Source: CAG-1031 sp964391735 (lineage in GTDB: Bacteria > Bacteroidota > Bacteroidia > Bacteroidales > Muribaculaceae). Taken from it: a DNA stretch of 10,465 nt. The notes beneath the pieces were generated by a model, which was given only the letters and a program-made list of their open reading frames with translations, did not search any database and was not told the origin of the DNA. This document shows positions 1 through 7,212 of the stretch, piece by piece. A program made the position numbers and the translations under genes. Location of the stretch: assembly GCA_964391735.1 (NCBI GenBank), contig CAYMNF010000067.1, forward strand, positions 1 to 10,465, read 5' to 3'. Every line of letters starts with the position of its first letter. Position 1 is the first letter of the stretch.

Positions 1-143
1 TCGGTGCCGGTGAGAAGATTTTCCACACCACATCTACCATGTTCCCCTTCATCTTTGTAGGTATTGCAGCAGCAATTGTAATGGTATTTGTGATACTGCG
101 TAGCGGACACTTCGTATTCGGTATGTCAAAGAATTACTATTAA
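1..143 (+). CDS. C-terminal fragment of an unidentified membrane protein, probably a transporter
   Basis: The frame beginning at base 3 is open from the window edge to a TAA at 141-143 and gives 46 residues. It contains one hydrophobic stretch of about 20 residues (FPFIFVGIAAAIVMVFVIL), followed by a short polar tail ending GMSKNYY. This looks like the last transmembrane helix and C-terminal tail of an inner-membrane protein. The gene lies 55 bases upstream of ansA on the same strand with no terminator between them, so the two are probably co-transcribed. Dicarboxylate (Dcu-type) transporters are often found beside asparaginase genes in Bacteroides, but the visible tail does not resemble the DcuB C-terminus as I remember it, so I do not name the family. 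Confidence 0.6.
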   Translation, partial: GAGEKIFHTTSTMFPFIFVGIAAAIVMVFVILRSGHFVFGMSKNYY

Positions 144-198
144 TTCCCTTGATACCAAAGTATAATAGAAATCTAATAATTTAAACAATTAAATAACT

Positions 199-1239
199 AT
201 GGCACAAAACACAAAAGCACCCAGAATACTTATCATCTACACCGGTGGTACCATCGGTATGGTAGAGACGCCCAACGGGCTGCAACCCTTTGACTTTTCA
301 CACCTCATGGACAATGTTCCCAAGATTGGTCAGTTAGGATATGAGATTGAGAGCGTTCAGTTCCCGCAGCCCATTGACTCGTCAAACATGAACCCGAACT
401 ATTGGAGTCAGATAGTAAAACCGATTGCCGAGCGATATGACGACTTTGACGGATTTGTAGTCCTCCACGGTACCGACACCATGGCCTACACGGCATCTGC
501 ACTGTCGTTTATGTTGCGAAACCTGCGCAAGCCGGTTGTCATCACCGGGTCACAGCTTCCTATTGGCGACACCCGTGAGGACGGTACTGAGAACCTTATC
601 TCGGCCCTTGAGGTAGCTGCCGCCAAGGATGAGAATGGCGACCCGATGATTCAGGAGGTTGTAATATCCTTCCAGGACTACATCGTACGCGGTTGCCGCT
701 CAACCAAGTTTACCTCAACCGGTTTCCACGCCTTCAAGAGCTTTAACTACCCGAATCTGGGCACCATTGACTTGCATATCGACTACAACAAGCCCTATCT
801 GATGCGCCATGACACCGGGCTGCCTCTTGACCCGTTCTACGCTATGGACCCCAACATCCTGGTGATGTGGCTCTATCCCGGTATCACCGAGGATGTAGTG
901 AAGGCTCAACTTGCTACCCCGGGTATTAAGGGCGTGATACTGCGCACTTTCGGTGCCGGCAATGCCCCCACCGAGCAGTGGTTCCTCAATGACCTGAGCG
1001 ATGCCGTAAGCCGCGGTTTGATAATTTACAACGTTACACAATGTCTTAATGGCGGCGATGAGCAGAAGCGCTATTATACCGGTGATATGTTGGCAAAGGC
1101 CGGCGTAATCTCAGGATACGACATTACAGTTGAGGCTGCCGTCACCAAGATGATGTATCTGCTTGGTACCGGCATGACGACCGACCAAATCAAGCAGTAT
1201 CTTACCACACCTATCGTGGGCGAGATGACAGTTGATTAA
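199..1239 (+). CDS. ansA: Type I (cytosolic) L-asparaginase
   Basis: This enzyme hydrolyses L-asparagine to aspartate and ammonia. The 346 residues match the length of the E. coli AnsA family (338). Both signature motifs are present: YTGGTIGM at 14-21, with nucleophile Thr18, and HGTDTM at 90-95, with Thr92-Asp93. The catalytic Lys follows in RSTK (Lys170), and FGAGN at 251-255 also fits the family. There is no signal peptide, so the protein should be cytosolic, unlike the periplasmic type II enzyme AnsB. YNVTQCLNG, with Cys282, aligns with the region around E. coli Cys273 that forms the allosteric asparagine site, so allosteric control is plausible but inferred. The ATG follows an A-rich leader without a Shine-Dalgarno site, as is normal for this phylum. 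A hairpin terminator begins 21 bases after the stop codon. Confidence 0.95.
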   Translation: MAQNTKAPRILIIYTGGTIGMVETPNGLQPFDFSHLMDNVPKIGQLGYEIESVQFPQPIDSSNMNPNYWSQIVKPIAERYDDFDGFVVLHGTDTMAYTASALSFMLRNLRKPVVITGSQLPIGDTREDGTENLISALEVAAAKDENGDPMIQEVVISFQDYIVRGCRSTKFTSTGFHAFKSFNYPNLGTIDLHIDYNKPYLMRHDTGLPLDPFYAMDPNILVMWLYPGITEDVVKAQLATPGIKGVILRTFGAGNAPTEQWFLNDLSDAVSRGLIIYNVTQCLNGGDEQKRYYTGDMLAKAGVISGYDITVEAAVTKMMYLLGTGMTTDQIKQYLTTPIVGEMTVD

Positions 1240-1260
1240 TCTCCTTTGTTAACAGCATAT

Positions 1261-1306
1261 AGTGCGGGCTCCCCCAATTGCGGAGGGCCCGCACTTTGCA
1301 TTTTTA
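1261..1306 (+). terminator. Intrinsic terminator after ansA
   Basis: AGTGCGGGC at 1261-1269 pairs perfectly with GCCCGCACT at 1287-1295. The inner bases (TCCCC against GGAGG) partly extend the stem around an AATTG loop. The hairpin is followed by TTGCATTTTTA, a moderate U tract. It most likely ends the transcript that includes ansA. Confidence 0.85.
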
Positions 1307-1359
1307 TTACCGAGGGCACGGCAAAGTTGAATCAAATAGCGGAAAGTTGGTATTTGCTG

Positions 1360-1390
1360 TTGTTGTATAAAGAAAATTAGCGTACCTTTA
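1360..1390 (+). promoter_or_regulatory. Bacteroidetes-type promoter for the nitroreductase gene
   Basis: TACCTTTA at 1383-1390 matches the -7 consensus TAnnTTTG at all but the last base. TTGTTG at 1360-1365 lies 17-20 bases upstream, in the position of the -33 element. Transcription would start near 1395-1397. The position also helps choose the gene start: an in-frame ATG at 1390 would lie on the -7 box itself, whereas the ATG at 1438 lies about 40 bases downstream of the predicted start site. Confidence 0.55.
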
Positions 1391-1437
1391 TGCCGGATAA
1401 AAAAAGCCTTTTTACCACCCGACAACCATTCAGCACT

Positions 1438-2202
1438 ATGCTTCTGCATAACTTCCTAAAGACCCGCCGCACGGTTCGCCGCTTCAGTGACAAACCTGTT
1501 GACACAGAGATGATTGACAGGCTGTTGGACGAGGCAGCCCAGGCCCCTAACACCGGCAATCTACAAACCTATTGTGCCGTTGTAACCGACACCCCCGAGG
1601 GGGTTAAGGAGTTGGCCCCGGCACATTACAACCAACCTGCAGCCGCCAATGCCCCGGTTATCGTCACATTCTGTGCCGACTGCAACAGGGTCGCAAAGTG
1701 GTATGGACAAAGGGAGGCCGATGTTGAAAGTTTTGACAACCTTGAGGGTCTGTTAGGTGCCATGGTCGATGCGACGATATTCGCTCAGCAGTTTGTGGTG
1801 GCTGCCGAGGGGCGTGGCCTGGGCACCTGCTATTTGGGCACCACGCTGTATGAGCCCGCGTTGGTGGCAAAGATATTGGATTTGCCGAAGCGCGTTGTGC
1901 CTGTGGTGGCTGTATCTGTGGGCTGGCCCGCTGAGTCTGAGGCTGACGGCAAACCCACCGAGCGTCTGCCCCTAAGGGCTGTGGTTCATCACGGTAAATA
2001 TCGTGATTTTAACCCCGAGGATATCGATGAAATTTATGCCGAGGTTGAGAAGAACCCTCAGTCTGAAACCTTCATCAAAGAGAATAACGTCAAGACCCTG
2101 GCACAAGTCTTTGCTCAGGTGCGTTATCCACGTTCTGCCGCTGAGGCCAACTCTGCAAGATTGGCTGAGTTCCTACGGGCCAACAACATTCAAATTCCCT
2201 GA
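1438..2202 (+). CDS. FMN-dependent nitroreductase, NfsA/FRP-like
   Basis: This is a cytosolic flavoprotein of the nitroreductase superfamily, which transfers two electrons from NAD(P)H to nitro compounds, quinones or flavins. With the ATG at 1438 it has 254 residues. The family hallmarks start at once: the RRTVRRFSDKPV phosphate-binding N-terminus (residues 10-21), QAPNTGNLQ at 35-43, GLGTCYLG at 127-134 and VGWPAE at 161-166. The roughly 60-residue C-terminal extension after RLPL, through KYRDF and RYP, is typical of the larger NfsA/FRP branch. A longer in-frame start at 1390 is unlikely because it lies on the -7 promoter element and the family begins near MLLHNFLKTR. Relatives in gut anaerobes can reduce nitroimidazole drugs; whether this one does is unknown. 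serC starts 65 bases downstream with no terminator between, so read-through is possible. Confidence 0.88.
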   Translation: MLLHNFLKTRRTVRRFSDKPVDTEMIDRLLDEAAQAPNTGNLQTYCAVVTDTPEGVKELAPAHYNQPAAANAPVIVTFCADCNRVAKWYGQREADVESFDNLEGLLGAMVDATIFAQQFVVAAEGRGLGTCYLGTTLYEPALVAKILDLPKRVVPVVAVSVGWPAESEADGKPTERLPLRAVVHHGKYRDFNPEDIDEIYAEVEKNPQSETFIKENNVKTLAQVFAQVRYPRSAAEANSARLAEFLRANNIQIP

Positions 2203-2267
2203 GAGGACACTCTAAGAAAATAACCTAAAATCATTCTATAACCATTAAAAACCAAGAATTCAGCGTA

Positions 2268-3350
2268 ATGAAAAAACACAATTTCTACGCCGGGCCGTCA
2301 ATCCTGACCCCGTACACTATCCAAAAGACTGCCGACGCCGTGCTCAACTTTGCTGACATGGATCTCTCTATTTTGGAAATCTCACACCGCAGCAAACAGT
2401 TCCAAGCCGTTATGGATGAAGCCCAGGCTTTGGTAAAGGAGTTGCTGAATGTTCCTGAGGGTTATTCAGTGCTGTTTATCGGCGGTGGCGCAAGCCTTGA
2501 ATTCTGCATGGTACCCTATAACCTGCTCAAAAAGAAAGCAGCCTATCTTGACACCGGTGTGTGGGCCAACAAGGCTATCAAGGAGGCAACACTCTTTGGC
2601 GAGGTTGATGTTGTTGCATCTTCAAAAGACAAGAACTACAACTACATCCCCCGCGACTACACCGTTCCCCAGGATGCTGACTACTTCCACTATACCACCA
2701 ACAACACTATATACGGTACCGAGATTCGCAAAGACCCGGATGCCGGCAACGTACGCCTGGTAGCCGATATGTCATCAGACATCTTCTCACGTCCCGTTGA
2801 TGTCAGCAAATATGACCTGATTTATGCCGGTGCACAGAAGAACCTTGCACCCGCCGGTGTTACCATAGTAATTGTACGCGATGAGGCCCTCGGCCACGTT
2901 GACCGTCCCATCCCCACCATGCTCAACTATGAGACACACACCAAGAAGGCCTCAATGTTCAACACCCCGCCGGTACTCCCCATCTACTCTGCCTTGATGA
3001 CCCTGCGTTATTACAAGGAGATTGGCGGTATACCCGAAATGCAACGCCGCGACGAGGAGAAGGCTGCCATCCTGTACAACGCCATCGACAGCTCAAAGAT
3101 GTTTGTTGCCACAGTTCCCAACCCTGAGGACCGTTCGTTGATGAACGTTTGCTTCGTTCTGCAGCCCCAGTATCAGGATAAGGGTCTCGAGGAGAAGTTT
3201 GTTGCCTTCTGCGGCGAGCGCGGCATCGTTGGTATCAAGGGTCACCGCTCGGTTGGCGGTTTCCGCGCATCACTCTACAACGCACTGCCCAAAGAGAGCG
3301 TTGAGGTGCTGGTACAAGCCATGAACGATTTTGAAAAGGAAAATGCCTGA
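2268..3350 (+). CDS. serC: Phosphoserine aminotransferase
   Basis: This PLP enzyme converts 3-phosphohydroxypyruvate and glutamate to O-phosphoserine and 2-oxoglutarate, the second step of serine synthesis; it can also act in PLP synthesis. The 360 residues equal the usual SerC length. Visible marks are the NFYAGPSILTPYTIQ N-terminus, the PLP phosphate-binding GGGAS at 72-76, TTNNTIYGTE at 143-152, ADMSSDI at 166-172 and the Schiff-base lysine Lys191 in AGAQKNLAPAG. GHRSVGGFRAS near the C-terminus is also conserved in the family. The preceding 65 bases are A/T-rich and show no clear TAnnTTTG box, so transcription may come from the nitroreductase promoter or from an unrecognised one. serA begins 4 bases after the stop codon, which makes this a tight biosynthetic pair. 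Confidence 0.96.
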   Translation: MKKHNFYAGPSILTPYTIQKTADAVLNFADMDLSILEISHRSKQFQAVMDEAQALVKELLNVPEGYSVLFIGGGASLEFCMVPYNLLKKKAAYLDTGVWANKAIKEATLFGEVDVVASSKDKNYNYIPRDYTVPQDADYFHYTTNNTIYGTEIRKDPDAGNVRLVADMSSDIFSRPVDVSKYDLIYAGAQKNLAPAGVTIVIVRDEALGHVDRPIPTMLNYETHTKKASMFNTPPVLPIYSALMTLRYYKEIGGIPEMQRRDEEKAAILYNAIDSSKMFVATVPNPEDRSLMNVCFVLQPQYQDKGLEEKFVAFCGERGIVGIKGHRSVGGFRASLYNALPKESVEVLVQAMNDFEKENA

Positions 3351-3354
3351 GGCC

Positions 3355-4275
3355 ATGAAAGTACTTATTGCTACTGAGAAACCGTTTGCCCCGGTTGCTG
3401 TAGAGGGCATGAAGAAGGTGTTTGAGGATGGCGGCCTGGAGGTTGTTATGCTTGAAAAGTATACCGACAAGGCTGACTTGCTCAAGGCTGTTGCTGACGT
3501 TGATGCCATGGTGGTACGTTCTGACAAAGTTACCCCTGAGGTGGTTGACGCTGCCAAAAATCTAAAGATTATTGTTCGTGCCGGTGCCGGCTATGACAAC
3601 ATTGACCTTGAAGAGACCAAAAAACGCGGTATCGTTGTGGAGAATACACCGGGTCAAAATTCAAATGCCGTTGCCGAGTTGGTATTTGGCATGGCAGTGC
3701 TGATGGCCCGCAACAACTATAATGGCAAGGCCGGAACCGAGCTCAAGGGGAAACGCCTTGGCATCCACGCCTTCGGGCAGGTGGGCCGCAATGTTGCCCG
3801 CATCGCCAAAGGGTTCGGCATGGAGGTTTCTGCTCTGGATCCCTATTGCCCCGATGAGGTTATGGTTGAGGCCGGTGTTATCCCCGTGCACTCTGTTGAG
3901 GACCTCTACAAGAACAATGAATATGTATCATTGCATATTCCCGCTACCGCCGAGACCAAAAAGTCTGTAGGCGAGAAACTGGTAGAGCTCATGCCCAAAA
4001 ACGGCGTCCTGATCAACACCGCCCGTAAGGAGGTTATCGATGAGGAGGGCCTGGTTGAGGCTATGCGCAAGCGTGCCGACATCAAGTATGTTGCTGACAT
4101 TCGCCCCGACATTGCCGACGCTATGACCGAGGAGTTTGCCGAGCGCGTATTCTTCACCCCCAAGAAGATGGGTGCCCAGACTGCCGAGGCTAATATCAAC
4201 GCCGGGTTGGCAGCTGCTCGTCAGATTGTTGCCTTCTTCAAGGACGGCTGTACCAAATTCCAGGTAAATAAATAA
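3355..4275 (+). CDS. serA: D-3-phosphoglycerate dehydrogenase, short ACT-less type with Lys in place of the catalytic His
   Basis: This enzyme oxidises 3-phosphoglycerate to 3-phosphohydroxypyruvate with NAD+, the first step of serine synthesis. I chose the ATG at 3355, giving MKVLIATEKP and 306 residues, because it follows the serC stop by 4 bases and matches the N-terminus I recall for Bacteroides homologues; upstream in-frame ATGs at 3331 and 3343 would overlap serC. The NAD fold is seen in LGIHAFGQVGRNVA (135-148), where the first glycine of the usual GxGxxG is Ala. Asp162 in ALDPY is consistent with NAD rather than NADP. Arg224 in NTARKEVID matches the catalytic Arg. The usual TPHIGA active-site segment reads TPKKMGA (268-274), so the catalytic His is replaced by Lys270 or Lys271. 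There are no C-terminal ACT or ASB domains, so feedback inhibition by serine through ACT is not expected. Confidence 0.93.
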   Translation: MKVLIATEKPFAPVAVEGMKKVFEDGGLEVVMLEKYTDKADLLKAVADVDAMVVRSDKVTPEVVDAAKNLKIIVRAGAGYDNIDLEETKKRGIVVENTPGQNSNAVAELVFGMAVLMARNNYNGKAGTELKGKRLGIHAFGQVGRNVARIAKGFGMEVSALDPYCPDEVMVEAGVIPVHSVEDLYKNNEYVSLHIPATAETKKSVGEKLVELMPKNGVLINTARKEVIDEEGLVEAMRKRADIKYVADIRPDIADAMTEEFAERVFFTPKKMGAQTAEANINAGLAAARQIVAFFKDGCTKFQVNK

Positions 4276-4294
4276 TCTCTTTATTATAAGCTAT

Positions 4295-4328
4295 GCCCGG
4301 GGCTTTGTCCCCGGGCTACTTTTTTCTT
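4295..4328 (+). terminator. Strong intrinsic terminator after serA
   Basis: GCCCGGGG at 4295-4302 pairs with CCCCGGGC at 4309-4316 around a CTTTGT loop. The U-rich run TACTTTTTTCTTT follows directly. The hairpin lies 19 bases after the serA stop and separates the serine genes from fcl. Confidence 0.92.
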
Positions 4329-4354
4329 TATACTACGCCTCAATAGCCATAACA

Positions 4355-5296
4355 ATGATGGAACTCAATTCAAAAATTTATGTTGCCGGACACCGCGGTA
4401 TGGTTGGCTCGGCCATAAAACGCCGCCTTGAGGCGTTGGGATACAACAACATCATCACCCGCACACACGCTGAACTGGATTTGACGAATCAGCGTGAGGT
4501 TGAGCGATTTTTTGATGCCGAAAAGCCCGAGTACGTTTTCCTGGCTGCGGCAAAGGTCGGGGGTATCGCAGCAAATGCCGCCTCGCCGGCCGACTTCATG
4601 TACCAGAACATGATGATAGAGATGAATGTAATACATGCTGCCTGGATGGCTGGCGTAAAGAAGTTGGAATTCTTAGGCTCATCATGTATATATCCGCGAT
4701 TGGCCCCGCAGCCCATGAAGGAAGATTGCTTGCTGACTTCCTCCCTCGAGCAGACCAATGAGGCATACGCTCTTGCTAAAATTTCAGGGCTAAAGTACTG
4801 CGAATATCTCAACCGCCAATACGGCACCGACTATATCTCGGTGATGCCTACAAATCTTTATGGCCCCGGTGACAATTATCATCCCGAAAACTCGCATGTG
4901 CTGCCTGCAATGATTCGGCGTTTCCATGAGGCGAAGCAGACCGGTGCGACCGAAGTTGTTTGCTGGGGAGACGGCACCCCCATGCGTGAATTTCTGTACG
5001 TTGATGACTTGGCCGACCTGTGTGTTTTTCTGATGAACAATTATTCAGGGAACGAAACCGTTAACGCCGGGACAGGTGAGGAACTCCCCATCGGACGTCT
5101 TGCGCACTTGGTGGCTGATGCAGTGGGGTACAAAGGCAATATTGTCTGGGACACAACACGTCCCAACGGCACACCCCGCAAGTTGCTTGATGTCAGCAAA
5201 GCCTTTGGCATGGGCTGGCGACCCACCACCTCCCTTGAGAGTGGTATAGCCTTGGCATATCAGGATTTCCTGACTACCAAGGCTCGCGGTTGCTGA
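4355..5296 (+). CDS. fcl: GDP-L-fucose synthase
   Basis: This is a bifunctional epimerase/reductase of the extended short-chain dehydrogenase family. It converts GDP-4-keto-6-deoxy-D-mannose to GDP-L-fucose with NADPH, supplying fucose for capsule and surface glycans. The 313-residue sequence shows the Rossmann motif GHRGMVGSA (12-20), LGSSCIYP with Ser109 and Cys111, the YxxxK pair Tyr138/Lys142 in YALAK, and His181 in NSHVLPA. All of these sit two residues after the E. coli active-site positions (Ser107, Cys109, Tyr136, Lys140, His179). Two adjacent ATG codons, at 4355 and 4358, are possible starts. It stands alone behind the serA terminator: gmd, the GDP-mannose dehydratase that makes its substrate and is its usual neighbour, is not in this window. 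I could not identify a convincing TAnnTTTG promoter. Confidence 0.95.
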   Translation: MMELNSKIYVAGHRGMVGSAIKRRLEALGYNNIITRTHAELDLTNQREVERFFDAEKPEYVFLAAAKVGGIAANAASPADFMYQNMMIEMNVIHAAWMAGVKKLEFLGSSCIYPRLAPQPMKEDCLLTSSLEQTNEAYALAKISGLKYCEYLNRQYGTDYISVMPTNLYGPGDNYHPENSHVLPAMIRRFHEAKQTGATEVVCWGDGTPMREFLYVDDLADLCVFLMNNYSGNETVNAGTGEELPIGRLAHLVADAVGYKGNIVWDTTRPNGTPRKLLDVSKAFGMGWRPTTSLESGIALAYQDFLTTKARGC

Positions 5297-5315
5297 AGAA
5301 AATTTCAGCTATTTT
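5292..5315 (+). terminator. Possible weak terminator at the end of fcl
   Basis: GCTGAA at 5292-5297, containing the fcl stop TGA, pairs with TTCAGC at 5304-5309 and is followed by TATTTTA. The stem is only 6 base pairs and the U run is short. It lies between convergent genes whose stop codons are 17 bases apart. No better terminator is visible for either strand. Confidence 0.35.
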
Positions 5316-7212
5316 ATCGTGGGCGGTTACCCCCGCTACCGGTTGTGCGTGCCGTAACCGATGTGGTGGAAGTGTCCGATTTTAAGGTGTAGGAAGAGCC
5401 GGTTGTAAGCCCCGGGCAGGTGATGAGTACTGAACTGCCGCTGCTCCCTCCCGGACGGTTGCCTCCACTACCGGATGTCCCGGTATAGTTTGTCGGTATT
5501 TTAAAGACGGCAAGTGTATTTCCGTCCTTGTCTGAAAGGTATACCTCGTTGTCGGCCTTAACGGTTGAGGATGCTGAGACATACGGTTGGATTGACCCTG
5601 ACGTACTTGACGGGACAGAATTATTTCCTCCGACTGCCAACAGTGTCCCTCCGTTGAAGATGACAGTGTACCCTTCCTCCTCATTGGCATCAATACCACA
5701 CTCGGGCGAGCGGGCTCCGAATGCCATAACATAGCCACCGTCAAGATACAGGTTGCCGTTTGAGTCCAGCCCGTCGTTCCCGGTTGAGATGACGGTTATT
5801 GTACCTCCTTTTATATACATATTGCCGGCAGAGTTTATTGCGTCATCGGTAGCATTGACCGTGATCTCGCCGCCATTGACTGTAAGGATAGCCTTGCTCT
5901 CGATTCCCTCGGCACCGTTCCCGGTAGTTGTAACTGTAATTGTGCCACCGTTGATGTTTACATTTCCATCAGCCTTGATGCCTTTGGGTGATGATTTTTG
6001 GTCGCTGTCAAGCCGGTCGGTATTGCCGGTATAGTTGTTGTTGAGAGTGCCGTTGACGTATGCAACCACGCCGCCCGAGGTTACGATATCCATCGTGCCG
6101 TCATCGATGGTGAGGATACCGTCACAGTTTATGCCTTTTCCGCCCCCACCGGTCGCCGTTAGAGACATGGTTCCTCCGGTAATGGTGATATCTTCGTCGC
6201 TCCCAAGACATGCGGATGCCTTGGTCTTGTTCTTTGATGAGTCCCAAATGCCGTTCCCTGAGACTTTGGCCACGATCTCTCCACCCGATACCAGCATCGG
6301 GCCTTCGCATTTCATACCCTTAGCTGCATCTGCTGATACGTTGATATTCAGCGTTCCACCTGAGACGGTGATTGAGCCGGTGTCTTCTGCCTCACGGTCA
6401 GCGTCATCCTTGAATGATACCTGAATGCCGTCATCCCCGACATTGGCTATATTCAGGGAGCCGCTTTTCATCAGGAAGTACTGATTGCAATTGATGCCGT
6501 CCTTTACAGCTGATACTATATTTAAATCGCACTTTGACACCTCAACATATTCTTTTGCATATATGGCATGGGCGGTATTGCCAAAGATATTCAGAGAGCC
6601 TTCTCCCTTAAACTCGGGGTGTCCCTTGCACACGAAACAACCTTTCTGCGTGCCGGATGCACAATCGCGAATGGTATTTGACATGCCCGCAAGTATCTTC
6701 ACCGCCACACGTTTACCGATTTGGATATCAAGGGGCGCACCCGTTGTGGAGGTAAGGTCAAGATTGTCAAGTTCAAGCGTTGCTTTGTATGAACCGCAAA
6801 GAGTTAGCGACCCGTCGTTGCACTTGCCGGATAGACGATAGGTGATTTCCCCACAGTTGTCGGCAGAGACGTCAGGAGATTGCGTCAGGACGACATTTCC
6901 ATCGCTCACGGTGGCATCGACGTATCGTGCTATATTCCCCGCAATCCTGACCTGCGCATCAGAATCGCTGTACTTTACCGTTACCAAATTGGGAGATATT
7001 TCTGAGTCATCAACCCACATGTCGGTGTCATCACCAAGGAGGAATTCCTTTCCTAAAACAGTGAGGGTTTTTCCCGCACCAAATTGCATGGTGCCAACTT
7101 CTGAGGCGGGGAAAGAGTAGATGACACCTCCTTTACTGATGTTGAACGTTTGCGCTAAAGATGAAACTGCAGCAAGGATAGGTATAGTGATGGAAAGAGC
7201 TAAACGTCTCAT
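5314..7212 (-). CDS. Exported beta-helix carbohydrate-binding protein, Cthe_2159-like
   Basis: This is a 632-residue exported protein. Residues 1-20 form a signal peptide with a likely cleavage site at SLA|Q and no lipobox Cys. Residues 22-60 hold a short module (GGVIYSFPASEVGTMQF) resembling part of the upstream small protein. From about 75 to 575 the sequence is built of rungs about 22-27 residues long with the pattern GG(T/E)-hydrophobic-x-V near 285, 309, 345, 422, 447, 469, 491 and 520, alternating with G(I/L)(D/E)S or GI(N/K)-type turns. This is typical of a right-handed parallel beta-helix and of the Cthe_2159 carbohydrate-binding family, whose founding member is reported to bind polygalacturonate and cellulose. 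The C-terminal about 55 residues are Gly/Ser/Thr-rich with GSGGNRP twice. I see no catalytic residues, and the ligand is unknown. Its ATG overlaps the stop of the upstream gene (ATGA). Confidence 0.8.
   Translation of the reverse strand: MRRLALSITIPILAAVSSLAQTFNISKGGVIYSFPASEVGTMQFGAGKTLTVLGKEFLLGDDTDMWVDDSEISPNLVTVKYSDSDAQVRIAGNIARYVDATVSDGNVVLTQSPDVSADNCGEITYRLSGKCNDGSLTLCGSYKATLELDNLDLTSTTGAPLDIQIGKRVAVKILAGMSNTIRDCASGTQKGCFVCKGHPEFKGEGSLNIFGNTAHAIYAKEYVEVSKCDLNIVSAVKDGINCNQYFLMKSGSLNIANVGDDGIQVSFKDDADREAEDTGSITVSGGTLNINVSADAAKGMKCEGPMLVSGGEIVAKVSGNGIWDSSKNKTKASACLGSDEDITITGGTMSLTATGGGGKGINCDGILTIDDGTMDIVTSGGVVAYVNGTLNNNYTGNTDRLDSDQKSSPKGIKADGNVNINGGTITVTTTGNGAEGIESKAILTVNGGEITVNATDDAINSAGNMYIKGGTITVISTGNDGLDSNGNLYLDGGYVMAFGARSPECGIDANEEEGYTVIFNGGTLLAVGGNNSVPSSTSGSIQPYVSASSTVKADNEVYLSDKDGNTLAVFKIPTNYTGTSGSGGNRPGGSSGSSVLITCPGLTTGSSYTLKSDTSTTSVTARTTGSGGNRPR

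Noticed and set aside
1..143. Identification of the first fragment as the dicarboxylate transporter DcuB
   Set aside because: The context beside an asparaginase is suggestive, but the visible 46 residues do not match the DcuB C-terminus I know, so the family is left open.
4304..4336. Promoter for fcl (TTTG, 20 bases, TATACTAC)
   Set aside because: The spacing fits, but the -7 part matches only two of the four distinguishing bases beyond TA less well than any other promoter here, and the TTTG lies inside the terminator loop.
5753..6424. Two long plus-strand open frames (93 and 129 codons) opposite the beta-helix gene
   Set aside because: They are antisense to the repeat-rich beta-helix gene, their Pro/Val/Ser-rich translations mirror its repeats, and they lack a family match and promoter.
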